64,000 bases of DNA, from assembly GCF_900167135.1 (NCBI RefSeq), contig NZ_FUWZ01000002.1, forward strand, positions 1,266,651-1,330,650. The letters are read 5' to 3'. Below, one piece after another: positions 19,854 to 28,777 of the stretch (the stretch's first letter is position 1; each line of letters begins with the position of its first letter). The stretch is from Chitinophaga eiseniae. GTDB taxonomy: Bacteria; Bacteroidota; Bacteroidia; Chitinophagales; Chitinophagaceae. The notes under the pieces were generated by a model. It had not been told where the DNA came from and ran no database searches. It saw only the letters and a list, made by a program, of their open reading frames with translations. The position numbers were made by a program, and so were the translations under genes.

Positions 19854-20444
19854 ATGCTCTGGATCGTCACCTCACCTGAACGTATACACGAAGAAGCGAA
19901 GATAGTCACCGACCTGCTGCAGGCAGGCGCCAGCCATATCCTGCTGCGCAAACCCTCCTGGCAAACGGCCGACTATCTCGCCTTCCTCGACAATACAGAC
20001 CCTGAATGGCTTCCGCGTTTCATCGTCCGCGACCAACCGGCAATAAACAGCCGGTTTCCGGTAGGAGGACTGCATCTTAGCGCCAACGCCCGCTGCAGTA
20101 TCGACAACCGTGACCTGCAACACTTTCCGCTCTGCAGCACCGGCATACATGATACGGCGGCCATCGCCACGATACCGCCGCAATTCTCAGTACTGCTGCT
20201 CAGCCCCGTTTTCAACAGCATCTCCAAAGCCGGCTATCAGGGCCGCTTTGCACAACCGCTGCCCGGCAAACAAGGAAAACAGGTACTGGCGCTGGGAGGC
20301 GTGAACGCATCCAACATCCACCGGCTGAAAGCCTGGCATTTCGATGGCGCCGCCTTGTTAGGCGCCATCTGGCAACAACCAGACAAAGCAGTAACCACTT
20401 ATCAGCGCATACAACAACGATGGAACAGCAACGACCAGTCGTGA
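19854..20444 (+). CDS. ThiE/TenI-like thiamine phosphate synthase paralogue
   Basis: This 196-aa TIM-barrel protein belongs to the ThiE/TenI superfamily (N-terminus MLWIVTSPERIHEEAKIV; LLRKP; GGLHLS; LALGGVN near the C-terminus). In place of the PTxTK-type loop of true ThiE it has LLSPVFNSISKAGYQG, as in TenI-like proteins. A canonical ThiE is encoded two genes downstream, so this copy may act as TenI (a thiazole tautomerase in Bacillus) or as a second synthase. It overlaps thiD by 25 bases. Confidence 0.8.
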   Translation: MLWIVTSPERIHEEAKIVTDLLQAGASHILLRKPSWQTADYLAFLDNTDPEWLPRFIVRDQPAINSRFPVGGLHLSANARCSIDNRDLQHFPLCSTGIHDTAAIATIPPQFSVLLLSPVFNSISKAGYQGRFAQPLPGKQGKQVLALGGVNASNIHRLKAWHFDGAALLGAIWQQPDKAVTTYQRIQQRWNSNDQS

Positions 20445-21172
20445 TGAGCTTCGCAGGCCTCGACCCCAGCGGGGGAGCAGGCCTGCTGGCAGACATCAAA
20501 ACGTTTGAACAACACCGCGTATATGGCCTCGGCGTATGCACTGCCCTCACCATACAAACAGCCAGCGACTTCATCTCGGTGGACTGGCTGTCGTTGCCGC
20601 GCATCCTGGCGCAGGCCCAACCACTGCTGGCCACCGAAACAGTGCGCTACTGCAAAATAGGCATCATGGCAGATGTACAGTCCCTGCTGGAACTGGTACG
20701 TACTATCAAATGCCTGTCACCCGGTATCCGCATCATCCTTGACCCGGTGCTGAAAGCCTCCGCAGGACATGCTTTTCACAACAGCATCCCCCGGCAGGCA
20801 TGGCAGGAGCTGCTGCCCGAGCTGTACCTCATTACGCCTAACTATCAAGAAGCCACGCTGCTGGCAGGCACCGACGATGGCGATGTGGCGGCCGAGCAAC
20901 TCTCCGCACACTGCGCTGTATTGCTCAAAGGCGGCCACCATCAGGCCCGCCCTGGCGAAGACACCCTGTATACCGCCAACGGTACACAACGGTTTCCTCC
21001 CGGACAAAAACAGGTCTATCCCAAACATGGGTCAGGCTGCGTGCTGTCTGCCGCCATTACGGCCAATCTTGCCCTTAACCGCTCGCTGCCCGATGCCTGT
21101 GCCAACGCAAAAGCATATACGGAAAACCTGTTGGCCAGTCACCATTCATTAACCGGATATCATCACATATGA
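20420..21172 (+). CDS. thiD: Hydroxymethylpyrimidine/phosphomethylpyrimidine kinase
   Basis: This 250-aa ribokinase-fold enzyme phosphorylates HMP and HMP phosphate. Motifs are AGLDPSGGAGLLADIKTF at the N-terminus, ILDPVLKASAG, and the anion-hole/catalytic KHGSGCVLSAAI segment near the C-terminus. The start at 20420 places the usual 11 residues ahead of the AGLDPSGG motif. An ATG at 20444, overlapping the previous stop as TGATG, is an alternative. The stop overlaps the thiE start by four bases. Confidence 0.94.
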   Translation: MEQQRPVVMSFAGLDPSGGAGLLADIKTFEQHRVYGLGVCTALTIQTASDFISVDWLSLPRILAQAQPLLATETVRYCKIGIMADVQSLLELVRTIKCLSPGIRIILDPVLKASAGHAFHNSIPRQAWQELLPELYLITPNYQEATLLAGTDDGDVAAEQLSAHCAVLLKGGHHQARPGEDTLYTANGTQRFPPGQKQVYPKHGSGCVLSAAITANLALNRSLPDACANAKAYTENLLASHHSLTGYHHI

Positions 21173-21798
21173 TCAACAAACTGCATTATATCTCCCAGCA
21201 AACAGCACAGCGCAGCCACCTCGATAATATCCAGGCGGCCTGCGAAGCCGGCTGCCAGCTGATACAGCTGCGTATTAAAAACGAAATGCACGAAAATATA
21301 CTACCCGTAGCTACCGCCGCCAAAGCCCTCTGCGACCGCTACAACGCGTTGCTGATCATCAACGATTATCCGCATATCGCGGCAGCCGTTGACGCCGCAG
21401 GCGTGCACGTAGGCCTGCAGGACATGACCGTGGCCGAAGCCAGGGCCATCGTGGGGCGACAGAAAATAGTCGGCGGCACCGCCAACACCCTCGCCGATAT
21501 ACTGACGCACGTTCGAAACGGCGCCAGCTACGTAGGGCTCGGACCATTCCGCTTCACCACCACCAAACAAAACCTGAGCCCTGTCCTGGGCCTCGAAGGG
21601 TACAGGACGATCATGACAGCGCTGCGCGAACAGCAGGTCCATACACCGGTAGTAGCCATCGGCGGCATCCTGGAAACAGATATTCCCGCCATTATCCAGA
21701 CGGGTATTCACGGTATCGCTGTAAGCGGACTGATTACACAGTCCGCCGGACAGCAGCCGCTGGTACAACATATTTATGAACTCTTAAACAAGCAGTGA
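21169..21798 (+). CDS. thiE: Thiamine phosphate synthase
   Basis: This 209-aa TIM-barrel enzyme joins HMP pyrophosphate and thiazole phosphate. Family features are QLRIKNE, INDYPHIAAAVDAAGVHVGLQD, the phosphate-binding loop with FTTTK, and VAIGGI near the C-terminus. It is the canonical ThiE of the operon. Its start overlaps thiD (ATGA), and its stop overlaps the thiG start (TGATG), showing translational coupling. Confidence 0.93.
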   Translation: MINKLHYISQQTAQRSHLDNIQAACEAGCQLIQLRIKNEMHENILPVATAAKALCDRYNALLIINDYPHIAAAVDAAGVHVGLQDMTVAEARAIVGRQKIVGGTANTLADILTHVRNGASYVGLGPFRFTTTKQNLSPVLGLEGYRTIMTALREQQVHTPVVAIGGILETDIPAIIQTGIHGIAVSGLITQSAGQQPLVQHIYELLNKQ

Positions 21799-22574
21799 TG
21801 ACACAACCATTAACCATCGCGGGCCGGACATTCAGTTCCCGCCTGTTTACCGGCACCGGTAAATTCGCCTCCGCCGCACTGATGGAGGAAGCGCTGCTCG
21901 CCTCCGGCAGTGAACTGGTGACCGTGGCTTTGAAAAGGGTAGACCTGCAACATCAGGCCGACGACCTGCTGCGGCATCTCCACCACCCGCATATACAACT
22001 GCTGCCCAACACCTCCGGCGTACGTACCGCCAAAGAAGCCGTTTACGCCGCCCAGCTGGCACGGGAAGCACTCGACACCAACTGGATCAAACTGGAAATA
22101 CATCCCGATCCCCGCTACCTCATGCCCGATCCGGTAGAAACGCTGCTGGCGGCCACCGAACTGGTGAAGCTGGGATTTGTAGTACTACCTTATATACATG
22201 CAGACCCGGTATTGTGCAAACGCCTGGAAGACGCCGGCGTAGCAGCCGTGATGCCCCTCGGCTCGCCCATCGGCAGCAATAAAGGCCTCCGCACCGCCGA
22301 CTTCCTCGACATTATCATCGCACAAAGCAATGTGCCCGTAGTGGTAGACGCAGGCATCGGCGCCCCCTCCCACGCAGCACAAGCCATGGAAATGGGAGCC
22401 GACGCCGTCCTCGTCAATACCGCGCTGGCTGTCGCCAAAGACCCGGTGACAATGGCCGCCGCCTTCAAAGCCGGCGTAGCAGCCGGCCGCATGGCCTATG
22501 AAGCAGGACTGGCGCCCACCAGCGCACAGGCCATCGCCTCCAGCCCACTGGTGGCATTTTTGGACGAAGCTTAA
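21798..22574 (+). CDS. thiG: Thiazole synthase ThiG
   Basis: This 258-aa enzyme builds thiazole phosphate from deoxyxylulose phosphate, dehydroglycine and ThiS thiocarboxylate. The Schiff-base lysine is K98 in NWIKLEIHPDPRYL, and PNTSGVRTAKEAV and VDAGIGAPSHAAQAMEMGAD are conserved blocks. The ATG at 21798 overlaps the thiE stop; a GTG codon just before it at 21795 is less likely. It works with ThiS and with ThiH, encoded 14 bases downstream. Confidence 0.95.
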   Translation: MTQPLTIAGRTFSSRLFTGTGKFASAALMEEALLASGSELVTVALKRVDLQHQADDLLRHLHHPHIQLLPNTSGVRTAKEAVYAAQLAREALDTNWIKLEIHPDPRYLMPDPVETLLAATELVKLGFVVLPYIHADPVLCKRLEDAGVAAVMPLGSPIGSNKGLRTADFLDIIIAQSNVPVVVDAGIGAPSHAAQAMEMGADAVLVNTALAVAKDPVTMAAAFKAGVAAGRMAYEAGLAPTSAQAIASSPLVAFLDEA

Positions 22575-22588
22575 TCAAAACAGCGATC

Positions 22589-23695
22589 ATGTTTAAAGAA
22601 ATTTTTGAGCAATATCAATGGGATGATGTAAAAGCAAACATCTACTCCAAAACAGCGGCAGACGTGGAACAGGCACTGCATAACCAGCGCCGTACCCTCG
22701 ACGATTTTGCCGCACTCATCTCTCCCGCCGCGGCGCCTTACTTACAGCCCATGGCGGAAATGAGCCACCAAAGGACACTGCAGCGTTTCGGCAACACCAT
22801 GCAGTTATACATTCCCCTGTATCTCTCCAATGAATGCCAGAATATCTGCACCTACTGCGGGTTCAGCCTTGATAATAAAATCCGGCGCAAAACACTCAGC
22901 GCCGCAGAGATACTCCAGGAGACCGCCGTTATCAAAGAAATGGGCTACGACAACGTGCTGCTCGTTACCGGTGAAGCCCATCAACTGGTAGGACTGGAGT
23001 ATTTCAAAAAAACACTGCAACTGCTGCGACCACATTTTTCCCATATCTCCATGGAAGTGCAACCGATGGACGAGGCGGATTACGCCACCCTTATTCCCCT
23101 GGGACTACACGCTGTACTCGTATATCAGGAAACCTACCATCAGGAAGATTACAAAAAACATCATCCCAAAGGAAGAAAGTCATCCTTCCAATACCGGCTG
23201 GAAACGCCCGACAGGCTGGGCCGCGCAGGAATTCATAAAATGGGGCTCGGGGTATTGATAGGCCTGGAAGACTGGCGGACAGACAGTTTTTTTACCGCAC
23301 TTCACCTACAGTATCTCGAAAAAAAATACTGGCAAACGCGGTACAGCATCTCTTTTCCACGCCTGCGGCCATTCTCCGGCGGACTCCAGCCTAAAGTAGA
23401 GATGAATGACCGGGAGCTGGTACAGCTGATCTGTGCCTACCGTCTCTTCAACCAGGAAGTAGAGCTAAGTATTTCTACACGGGAACAGGAATCGTTCAGA
23501 GATCATATCATCCGGCTGGGCATCACCAGCATGAGCGCCGGATCGCGTACCAACCCCGGCGGTTACGCCGCCGACCAGCAATCGCTGGAACAGTTCGAAA
23601 TATCCGACGAACGCAGCGCTGCCGCTATTGCTGACATGCTGAAAAAAAGCGGATACGAACCGGTATGGAAAGACTGGGACCAGGTGCTGGGCTAA
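22589..23695 (+). CDS. thiH: 2-iminoacetate synthase ThiH
   Basis: This 368-aa radical SAM enzyme cleaves tyrosine to dehydroglycine, feeding ThiG under anaerobic-type thiazole synthesis. The cluster motif CxxxCxxC is C83, C87, C90 in ECQNICTYCGF. The block STREQESFRDHI and the ending VWKDWD are typical of ThiH. It closes the operon, which ends at a terminator 8 bases after the stop. There is no thiO, so the tyrosine-dependent route is used. Confidence 0.95.
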   Translation: MFKEIFEQYQWDDVKANIYSKTAADVEQALHNQRRTLDDFAALISPAAAPYLQPMAEMSHQRTLQRFGNTMQLYIPLYLSNECQNICTYCGFSLDNKIRRKTLSAAEILQETAVIKEMGYDNVLLVTGEAHQLVGLEYFKKTLQLLRPHFSHISMEVQPMDEADYATLIPLGLHAVLVYQETYHQEDYKKHHPKGRKSSFQYRLETPDRLGRAGIHKMGLGVLIGLEDWRTDSFFTALHLQYLEKKYWQTRYSISFPRLRPFSGGLQPKVEMNDRELVQLICAYRLFNQEVELSISTREQESFRDHIIRLGITSMSAGSRTNPGGYAADQQSLEQFEISDERSAAAIADMLKKSGYEPVWKDWDQVLG

Positions 23696-23702
23696 ATAAA
23701 AG

Positions 23703-23735
23703 AAGGTGGCGCTAACGGCCACCTTTGTTGTTTTT
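23703..23735 (+). terminator. Terminator of the thiamine operon
   Basis: Stem AAGGTGGC/GCCACCTT (23703-23710, 23718-23725) with a 7-nt loop is followed by TTTGTTGTTTTT. Confidence 0.85.
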
Positions 23736-23836
23736 CATAGCTGGTTAAAAAGCAATATTACAAGGGGTAATAAACTTCTCTCAATCAGTTTTAAAGATAA
23801 CATGCACACTGGTATAAAAAAGCAGTGAACTAAAAA

Positions 23837-24095
23837 TGAACAAAATGAACAGATTCCGGGAATGGTGAACAAAATCACCGGCTTTGGACCCGTATAACCA
23901 TGTACCTTATCCTAAAAACCTGTACACCTACAGGCATAAAAAAAGGCTGCTTCTTTGGAGAAGCAGCCTTGTACCGAAAAATCCCGTAGTTGCCATATTA
24001 CTTATAAAAATAAGTATGATTGGAATACCGCTATCCAAAAATAAAAAGCTATTCCTGAACAACCGTATTTAGCTTTAGTTTGAACAAAATGAACA
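23837..24095. repeat. Pair of 15-bp direct repeats in an intergenic gap
   Basis: TGAACAAAATGAACA occurs at 23837-23851 and 24081-24095, with a partial copy at about 23866-23875. The gap 23696-24123 otherwise contains only the two terminators. A 62-codon frame at 23884-24072 runs through a terminator hairpin and is not believed to be a gene. Confidence 0.5.
23938..23970 (-). terminator. Terminator for the minus-strand PA2169-family gene
   Basis: A perfect 12-bp stem (AAGGCTGCTTCT, 23943-23954, with its complement 23959-23970) and a TTGG loop is followed on the minus strand by seven T residues. Confidence 0.8.
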
Positions 24096-24123
24096 ATGAT
24101 CGTTTTCCTGCACGGAGAAAAGT

Positions 24124-24585
24124 CTAATACACGATCCGTTGTACGTCTCTGTACGTCTTGATGATGTCATGATCATTCCGTAGCGCCTTTTGCTGATTAG
24201 CGATCAGTTCCCTGATGCGGTATGACATAGGCGTATCTGATCGGAGAGCGGAGCTGTAAGCACGTTGCGCCGCGTCTTCCCCGTATTCACAAAAAGAAAG
24301 AATAGCGTGCCGGTCATGTCCGGTAAAAACAGTCTTTATGTCCATCCAGGTACGATATAGTTTGCCGGCCGCCGTTGTGCCGAAATGCCGCTGCTCACCC
24401 AGTGCTACTAATTCGTCGTACAACTGGGAAGCATACCGGCGGCCGTCATCGATCATACGTTGAAACAGTGCCTTCAGATCCACATCATCCGTCGCTTCTA
24501 TTGACTGCTCGTATCCCTCCACTCTGTCGTTATTGATCCTGACGAGGTCGCTGAGTACGTCGGCGAGTAATTCCTGTTGTTGCAT
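24124..24585 (-). CDS. PA2169-family four-helix-bundle protein (DUF2383-like)
   Basis: From the ATG at 24585 the protein is 153 aa (MQQQELLADVLSDLVRINND), soluble and helical, resembling PA2169-family ferritin-like bundles found in stress-linked loci. An in-frame ATG at 24648 would add 21 hydrophobic residues that do not fit the family. Acidic and histidine residues are scattered through the helices, but I cannot point to a firm metal site. It diverges from a 50-aa membrane protein gene. Function is unproven. Confidence 0.7.
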   Translation of the reverse strand: MQQQELLADVLSDLVRINNDRVEGYEQSIEATDDVDLKALFQRMIDDGRRYASQLYDELVALGEQRHFGTTAAGKLYRTWMDIKTVFTGHDRHAILSFCEYGEDAAQRAYSSALRSDTPMSYRIRELIANQQKALRNDHDIIKTYRDVQRIVY

Positions 24586-24839
24586 ATTCCGGTAAATTTT
24601 AGGATTAAAGAATAGTATCTGTAAACAGAGAACCAAAAATGCGACCATTTCGCACAGCCTTTATTACCAGCCAGTTCAGCTACAGGTCATTATTGCATCC
24701 GTCCTTTTTTTTCTTCGTATGGTGGAAGCGATTCCACACCTTTCCGGCCTTCTTTTTTCCCGCTATATATTGTATATAAAGGGCTTATCAGCATTGGCAT
24801 ATATTTTTTAGGAGTATAGGGGAACCAAATCCTTAAAAC

Positions 24840-24992
24840 ATGAATAACCTGTTATATCTCATCGCCGTCATACTGATCATTGGATGGGTTCTTGGATTTT
24901 TTGTGTATTCTGCCGGCGCATTGATTCACGCCTTACTGGTACTTGCCATTATTGCCATCTTAATCAACATTATTAGAGGCAGAGCTGTCTAG
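24840..24992 (+). CDS. Small membrane protein, lmo0937-like
   Basis: This 50-aa protein (MNNLLYLIAVILIIGWVLGF to IIRGRAV) has two hydrophobic helices joined by a VYSAGALIH turn. Length and the WVLGFF...GALIH pattern match the small lmo0937-type membrane proteins common in Bacteroidota and often stress-induced. An AGGAG stretch lies about 25 bases upstream. It is divergent from the PA2169-like gene, which suggests a shared stress response. Confidence 0.75.
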   Translation: MNNLLYLIAVILIIGWVLGFFVYSAGALIHALLVLAIIAILINIIRGRAV

Positions 24993-25069
24993 TGCAATTA
25001 AACAATTACGAATTACGGGCGAAGTATTTACACTTCGTCCTTAATTAGTAATTGTCTTAAATTGCCGCC

Positions 25070-26239
25070 ATGAAAATATCCCGGTTTTTGCCTGTCTTCA
25101 TGATCATGGCGTTTTTCGCCGGCTGCATCAGCACGCGTCCCGCCACTCATTCCGTTACCGCACACTTCGGAAAGCTCCGCTTTATCGGAGTGCAAACCAT
25201 CCCGCACAATATGCCTTTCGTGGGCGCCGTCACAGGCGGCCTTTCCGGTATAGACTACGATGCCTCGCGGCAACAGTATTATATGATCTGTGACGACCGC
25301 TCTGAACTGGCGCCAGCCCGCTTCTATACCGCTAAACTTTATTTTTCCGGTCAATCGTTCGATAGCGTTCGCTTCACCGGGATGACCACACTGTTGCAAC
25401 AAAACGGCCATCCATATCCCGGCGCAAAAGCAAACGCTGCCCTCACACCCGATCCGGAAGCGCTGCGCTACAACGCTAAAAAAGACCGTTTCGTATGGAG
25501 CAGCGAAGGAGAGCGGATCGTAAACAGCAAAGACACCATCCTCACCCATCCCGGCGTATATGAAATTTCGCGCGACGGCCGTTATCTTGATTCTTTCTCC
25601 TTGCCGGCGCAGTTCCGTATGCAGGCCACAGACAATGGTCCCCGCCGCAACGGCGCTTTCGAAGGCCTGGGCTTCACCCCTGGCTACCGCTACACTTTCG
25701 TGAGCCTGGAAGAACCCCGCTATGAAGACGGTCCCCGCGCAGATGTAGGGGATACCACCGCCCTTACCCGGTTGATTAAATTTGATAACAAAACAATGCA
25801 GCCTGTTGCCCAATATGCCTACCGCCTGGAACCGGTGGCCCATCCGACCGTTCCCGCCAATGCCTTTAAAGTAAATGGCATCTCTGATATCCTGGTATTG
25901 TCTGATGACCGGCTGCTGTCGATAGAACGTTCCTTCTCCTCCGGCGTAAAAGACTGTACCATCAAAGTGTTCCTGACAGACCTCCGCGGCGCCACCGATA
26001 TCAGCAGGGTGAATTCTCTGAAGACGGCCACCGGTGTGAAGACCGTTACCAAATCTTTACTTTTTGATTTTGCTTCCCTGGGGCAATACATTGATAACAT
26101 TGAAGGGGTAACTTTCGGGCCCGTATTACCCAATGGCCATCAAAGCCTGGTGTTTGTGGCAGATAACAATTTCTCCGCTGCAGAGGAAAGCCAGTTCTTT
26201 GTCTTTGAGGTGGTTCCCTCTCCTGCAGGCATTAACTAA
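25070..26239 (+). CDS. Phytase-like (esterase-like activity of phytase) lipoprotein
   Basis: This 389-aa protein has a lipoprotein signal peptide (MAFFAGC, C19) and a body that resembles the phytase-like beta-propeller family: TGGLSGIDYDASRQQYYMICDD near the start, PDPEALRY, GAFEGLGFTPGYRY in the middle, and NIEGVTFGP at the end. Such proteins are predicted secreted esterases or phosphatases. The substrate is unknown. The NlpE-like gene follows 41 bases later, so the two may be one transcript. Confidence 0.8.
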   Translation: MKISRFLPVFMIMAFFAGCISTRPATHSVTAHFGKLRFIGVQTIPHNMPFVGAVTGGLSGIDYDASRQQYYMICDDRSELAPARFYTAKLYFSGQSFDSVRFTGMTTLLQQNGHPYPGAKANAALTPDPEALRYNAKKDRFVWSSEGERIVNSKDTILTHPGVYEISRDGRYLDSFSLPAQFRMQATDNGPRRNGAFEGLGFTPGYRYTFVSLEEPRYEDGPRADVGDTTALTRLIKFDNKTMQPVAQYAYRLEPVAHPTVPANAFKVNGISDILVLSDDRLLSIERSFSSGVKDCTIKVFLTDLRGATDISRVNSLKTATGVKTVTKSLLFDFASLGQYIDNIEGVTFGPVLPNGHQSLVFVADNNFSAAEESQFFVFEVVPSPAGIN

Positions 26240-26280
26240 ATGCCGGGCCTGGTTGTTATACGGGAAAACCATTCATCGTT

Positions 26281-26730
26281 ATGAAATACCTCCTGTTATT
26301 ACCTGCTATTGCCTTTTTTGCCTGTCAACATTCGCGTTCCGGCCAGCAAGCCGGCCATTCAGACAGCACAGCGGTTATCCCCGCCCGGATCACCTATACC
26401 GGCACGCTGCCCTGTGCAGATTGCAGCGGCATCCTGACCACCCTGGTACTGGAAGACAACGGGGCCGGCGGAGAGCCTACCTTCAAACTAAAGGAAACCT
26501 ATCAGGGAGTAGGCGGGAAAGACCAGACTTTTAACAGCGAAGGCACGTATACCGTGCTGCATGGAGACAAAGAGGACAAAGACGCCGAAATTATTCAACT
26601 CAATCCCGATAAAGACCGGAATCTTCAGCGTTTTTACCGGAGGGCAGGAGATGTACTCCGTCAGCTGGACAAAGACAGGCAATCTATCCCCGGCTCCCTT
26701 AACTATAGCCTCAAACGCGTTGAGGAATGA
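26281..26730 (+). CDS. NlpE-like copper resistance/envelope stress lipoprotein
   Basis: This 149-aa protein has a lipobox ending at C15 (AIAFFAC) and the NlpE N-terminal signature YTGTLPCADCSGI with its CxxC pair. In E. coli NlpE senses surface contact and copper and signals to Cpx. This version has only the NlpE N-terminal type of domain, and no CpxA homologue is nearby, so the role is inferred only as envelope related. Confidence 0.8.
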   Translation: MKYLLLLPAIAFFACQHSRSGQQAGHSDSTAVIPARITYTGTLPCADCSGILTTLVLEDNGAGGEPTFKLKETYQGVGGKDQTFNSEGTYTVLHGDKEDKDAEIIQLNPDKDRNLQRFYRRAGDVLRQLDKDRQSIPGSLNYSLKRVEE

Positions 26731-26793
26731 CCAATATATCAAAAAAGTCGCTTAAATTTAGCCCGGACCAGTGACTTTATCATTCCAAAATTT

Positions 26794-28395
26794 ATGACGC
26801 GTATCTTAGGCTGCCTGATGGCTTTGCTGATGTTGCAGGTGTATGTGTTTGGAAAATCTCCACAGGATAGCTTGCTGAAGGAGTTAAACCGCAGCATCGA
26901 AAATGCACCTGTCTACGACGCCTTAAAAATAAAAGGCATTGACAGCATCCGGCGTACCCTTGCCACTACCGGCGCCGATCCGGGCGCCCGCTATCATATA
27001 TACCAGCTCCTGTATGAACAATACAAGGTTTTCAATTTTGATTCCGCCTTTGTATATGCCCGGCTGATGGAAAAGCTCGCGGACGAGATGCAGGACCCGC
27101 TGCGGCTTACGTATGCCCGTACCAGGATAGGTTTTATCCTGTTGTCTTCCGGCATGTTCACAGAGACTTCCGCTTTTCTCAATAGCCTCGATGTAACCGG
27201 TATGCCCGACAGCATCCGTTCCCAATACTACCTGATGAAAAGCCGGTTCTACTACGACCTGGCCGATTACAACCAGGACCGGTATTATTCCCCGTCGTAC
27301 ATTCATCAGGGCAGCCTATATATGGACTCCGCCCTCCACCTGATGTCTCCCGCTTCCTTTGAATATCAGTACAACAAAGGACTACAATATTATAAGATGG
27401 GCAATCTTGCCGCCGCCCGTGGCAATTACCCCAACCTGAACCAGCCGGGCCTCAATTACCGGCAGCTGGCCGTTGCCGCCTGCACGCTGGGATATATCTA
27501 CCTGCATGCCCATCAGTCAGATACCGCTATAGAACTGATGTACCGCTCCGCTATCGCGGATATCAAATCGTCAACCAAGGAGACCATGGCCATGTATACC
27601 CTGGCCACCTTGTTGTTTGAAAAGGGCGATATCAAAAATGCCTCCCATTTCATTGAAAAGGCCATTGCGGAAGCAGTGTTCTATGGCGCCAGGCAACGCA
27701 AGGTACAGGTTAGTAGTATTTTACCTATCATCGAGCAGGAAAGAATCAATACCGCCGAAGAAAGAACCAGGTCACTACTCATTTATGCCTCCATCGTTAC
27801 ATTATTGCTGGTAGCCGTAGTGATACTGGCTGTCACTGTTACCCGGCAGGTGCGCAAACTGAAGGTAGCACAGGAAATTATCACCGCCGCCCATCTCAAA
27901 CAACAGGAAATCAATAACCAGTTGCTCGAAGCCAACAAAATAAAAGAAGAATATGTGGGTTACTGTTTTAACATCTATGCTTCTTATATCAGCAAGATTG
28001 AAAAACTAAAACATGCCCTTGAGCAAAAATTAACCGACAATAAACCCAACGAGGTAAAATATCTTGTAAATAATATCAATATACGGCAGGAGCGGGAAGA
28101 CCTTTTCACCAATTTTGACAAGGTGTTTCTGAAGATATTCCCACATTTTGTAGAAGAATTTAATGCCCTGTTTGAACCCGCCAACCGGGTAGCCCTCCGG
28201 GAAGATGAATTATTAAATACCGATCTCCGGATTTTTGCCCTGATTCGTATAGGCATCACTGATAATGAAAAAATTGCCCGGATATTGGAGTACTCCGTTA
28301 ACACGATTTACGCTTATAAAACCAAAATCAAAAAACGCTCTTTAGTGCCCAACGAGGAGTTTGAAAACCGGATTATGGCCATAAAAGCCCTTTGA
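26794..28395 (+). CDS. TPR membrane regulator with C-terminal HTH (DUF6377-like)
   Basis: This 533-aa protein has a signal peptide, a periplasmic helical-repeat region (about 30-320, TPR-like), a single membrane helix (LLIYASIVTLLLVAVVILAV, about 328-348), a coiled-coil, and a cytoplasmic C-terminus. The C-terminus ends in a helix-turn-helix of LuxR-like form (TDNEKIARILEYSVNTIYAY). This layout matches DUF6377 regulators linked to SusC/SusD loci in Bacteroidota. It lies just upstream of susC-susD-GH31, so it probably senses a glycan fragment and activates that locus. The sensing ligand is unknown. Confidence 0.78.
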   Translation: MTRILGCLMALLMLQVYVFGKSPQDSLLKELNRSIENAPVYDALKIKGIDSIRRTLATTGADPGARYHIYQLLYEQYKVFNFDSAFVYARLMEKLADEMQDPLRLTYARTRIGFILLSSGMFTETSAFLNSLDVTGMPDSIRSQYYLMKSRFYYDLADYNQDRYYSPSYIHQGSLYMDSALHLMSPASFEYQYNKGLQYYKMGNLAAARGNYPNLNQPGLNYRQLAVAACTLGYIYLHAHQSDTAIELMYRSAIADIKSSTKETMAMYTLATLLFEKGDIKNASHFIEKAIAEAVFYGARQRKVQVSSILPIIEQERINTAEERTRSLLIYASIVTLLLVAVVILAVTVTRQVRKLKVAQEIITAAHLKQQEINNQLLEANKIKEEYVGYCFNIYASYISKIEKLKHALEQKLTDNKPNEVKYLVNNINIRQEREDLFTNFDKVFLKIFPHFVEEFNALFEPANRVALREDELLNTDLRIFALIRIGITDNEKIARILEYSVNTIYAYKTKIKKRSLVPNEEFENRIMAIKAL

Positions 28396-28777
28396 AAAAC
28401 AGGATAAAAGGGGTTAATACCGTCAATATATATAAAATTTATATTTGTTCACAACTTGTTGTTTTTCAAAATAATAGCATCAATATACTGTCAAAATAGC
28501 CTTTTATTTTCTATATTTATATTGTATTAGTTGTTCACCTGAACATTGCTTTCTTACTTTGGCTAAAAGGAAGCATAAACCAAAATTCTGAAACTTTTAA
28601 AAGCCAATAAACGAATCTAAGTCAAGGCATCATTGCCACCCACGTAAACCAGTTAATTTATTAAATCCACGTTGTTCAGCATGTCGAGCAGGTCTCCACA
28701 TTCAGCAACCAATTTGAATCTAAGTTTTTAAATCCACGGTAAACAGATCAGTCATTCACTGCTCAAAAATCCACATT
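28396..28777. other. Promoter/leader region of polysaccharide locus 1
   Basis: This is an AT-rich, gene-free stretch. It contains a GTTCA-CC-TGAAC dyad (28533-28544), a near-consensus promoter at 28531-28561, and a predicted leader of about 210 nt with the direct repeat GAATCTAAGT (near 28614 and 28712) and two TTAAATCCACG copies. The dyad could be a target of the upstream regulator. Confidence 0.4.
28531..28561 (+). promoter_or_regulatory. Candidate promoter for susC of locus 1
   Basis: TTG (28531-28533) and TTACTTTG (28554-28561) are 20 bases apart. This is one mismatch from TTTG-N19-21-TAnnTTTG. It overlaps the GTTCACCTGAAC dyad. Confidence 0.35.

Noticed and set aside
23884..24072. 62-codon plus-strand frame after the thiamine operon
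   Set aside because: It runs through the perfect terminator hairpin at 23943-23970 and encodes a basic sequence without family features.
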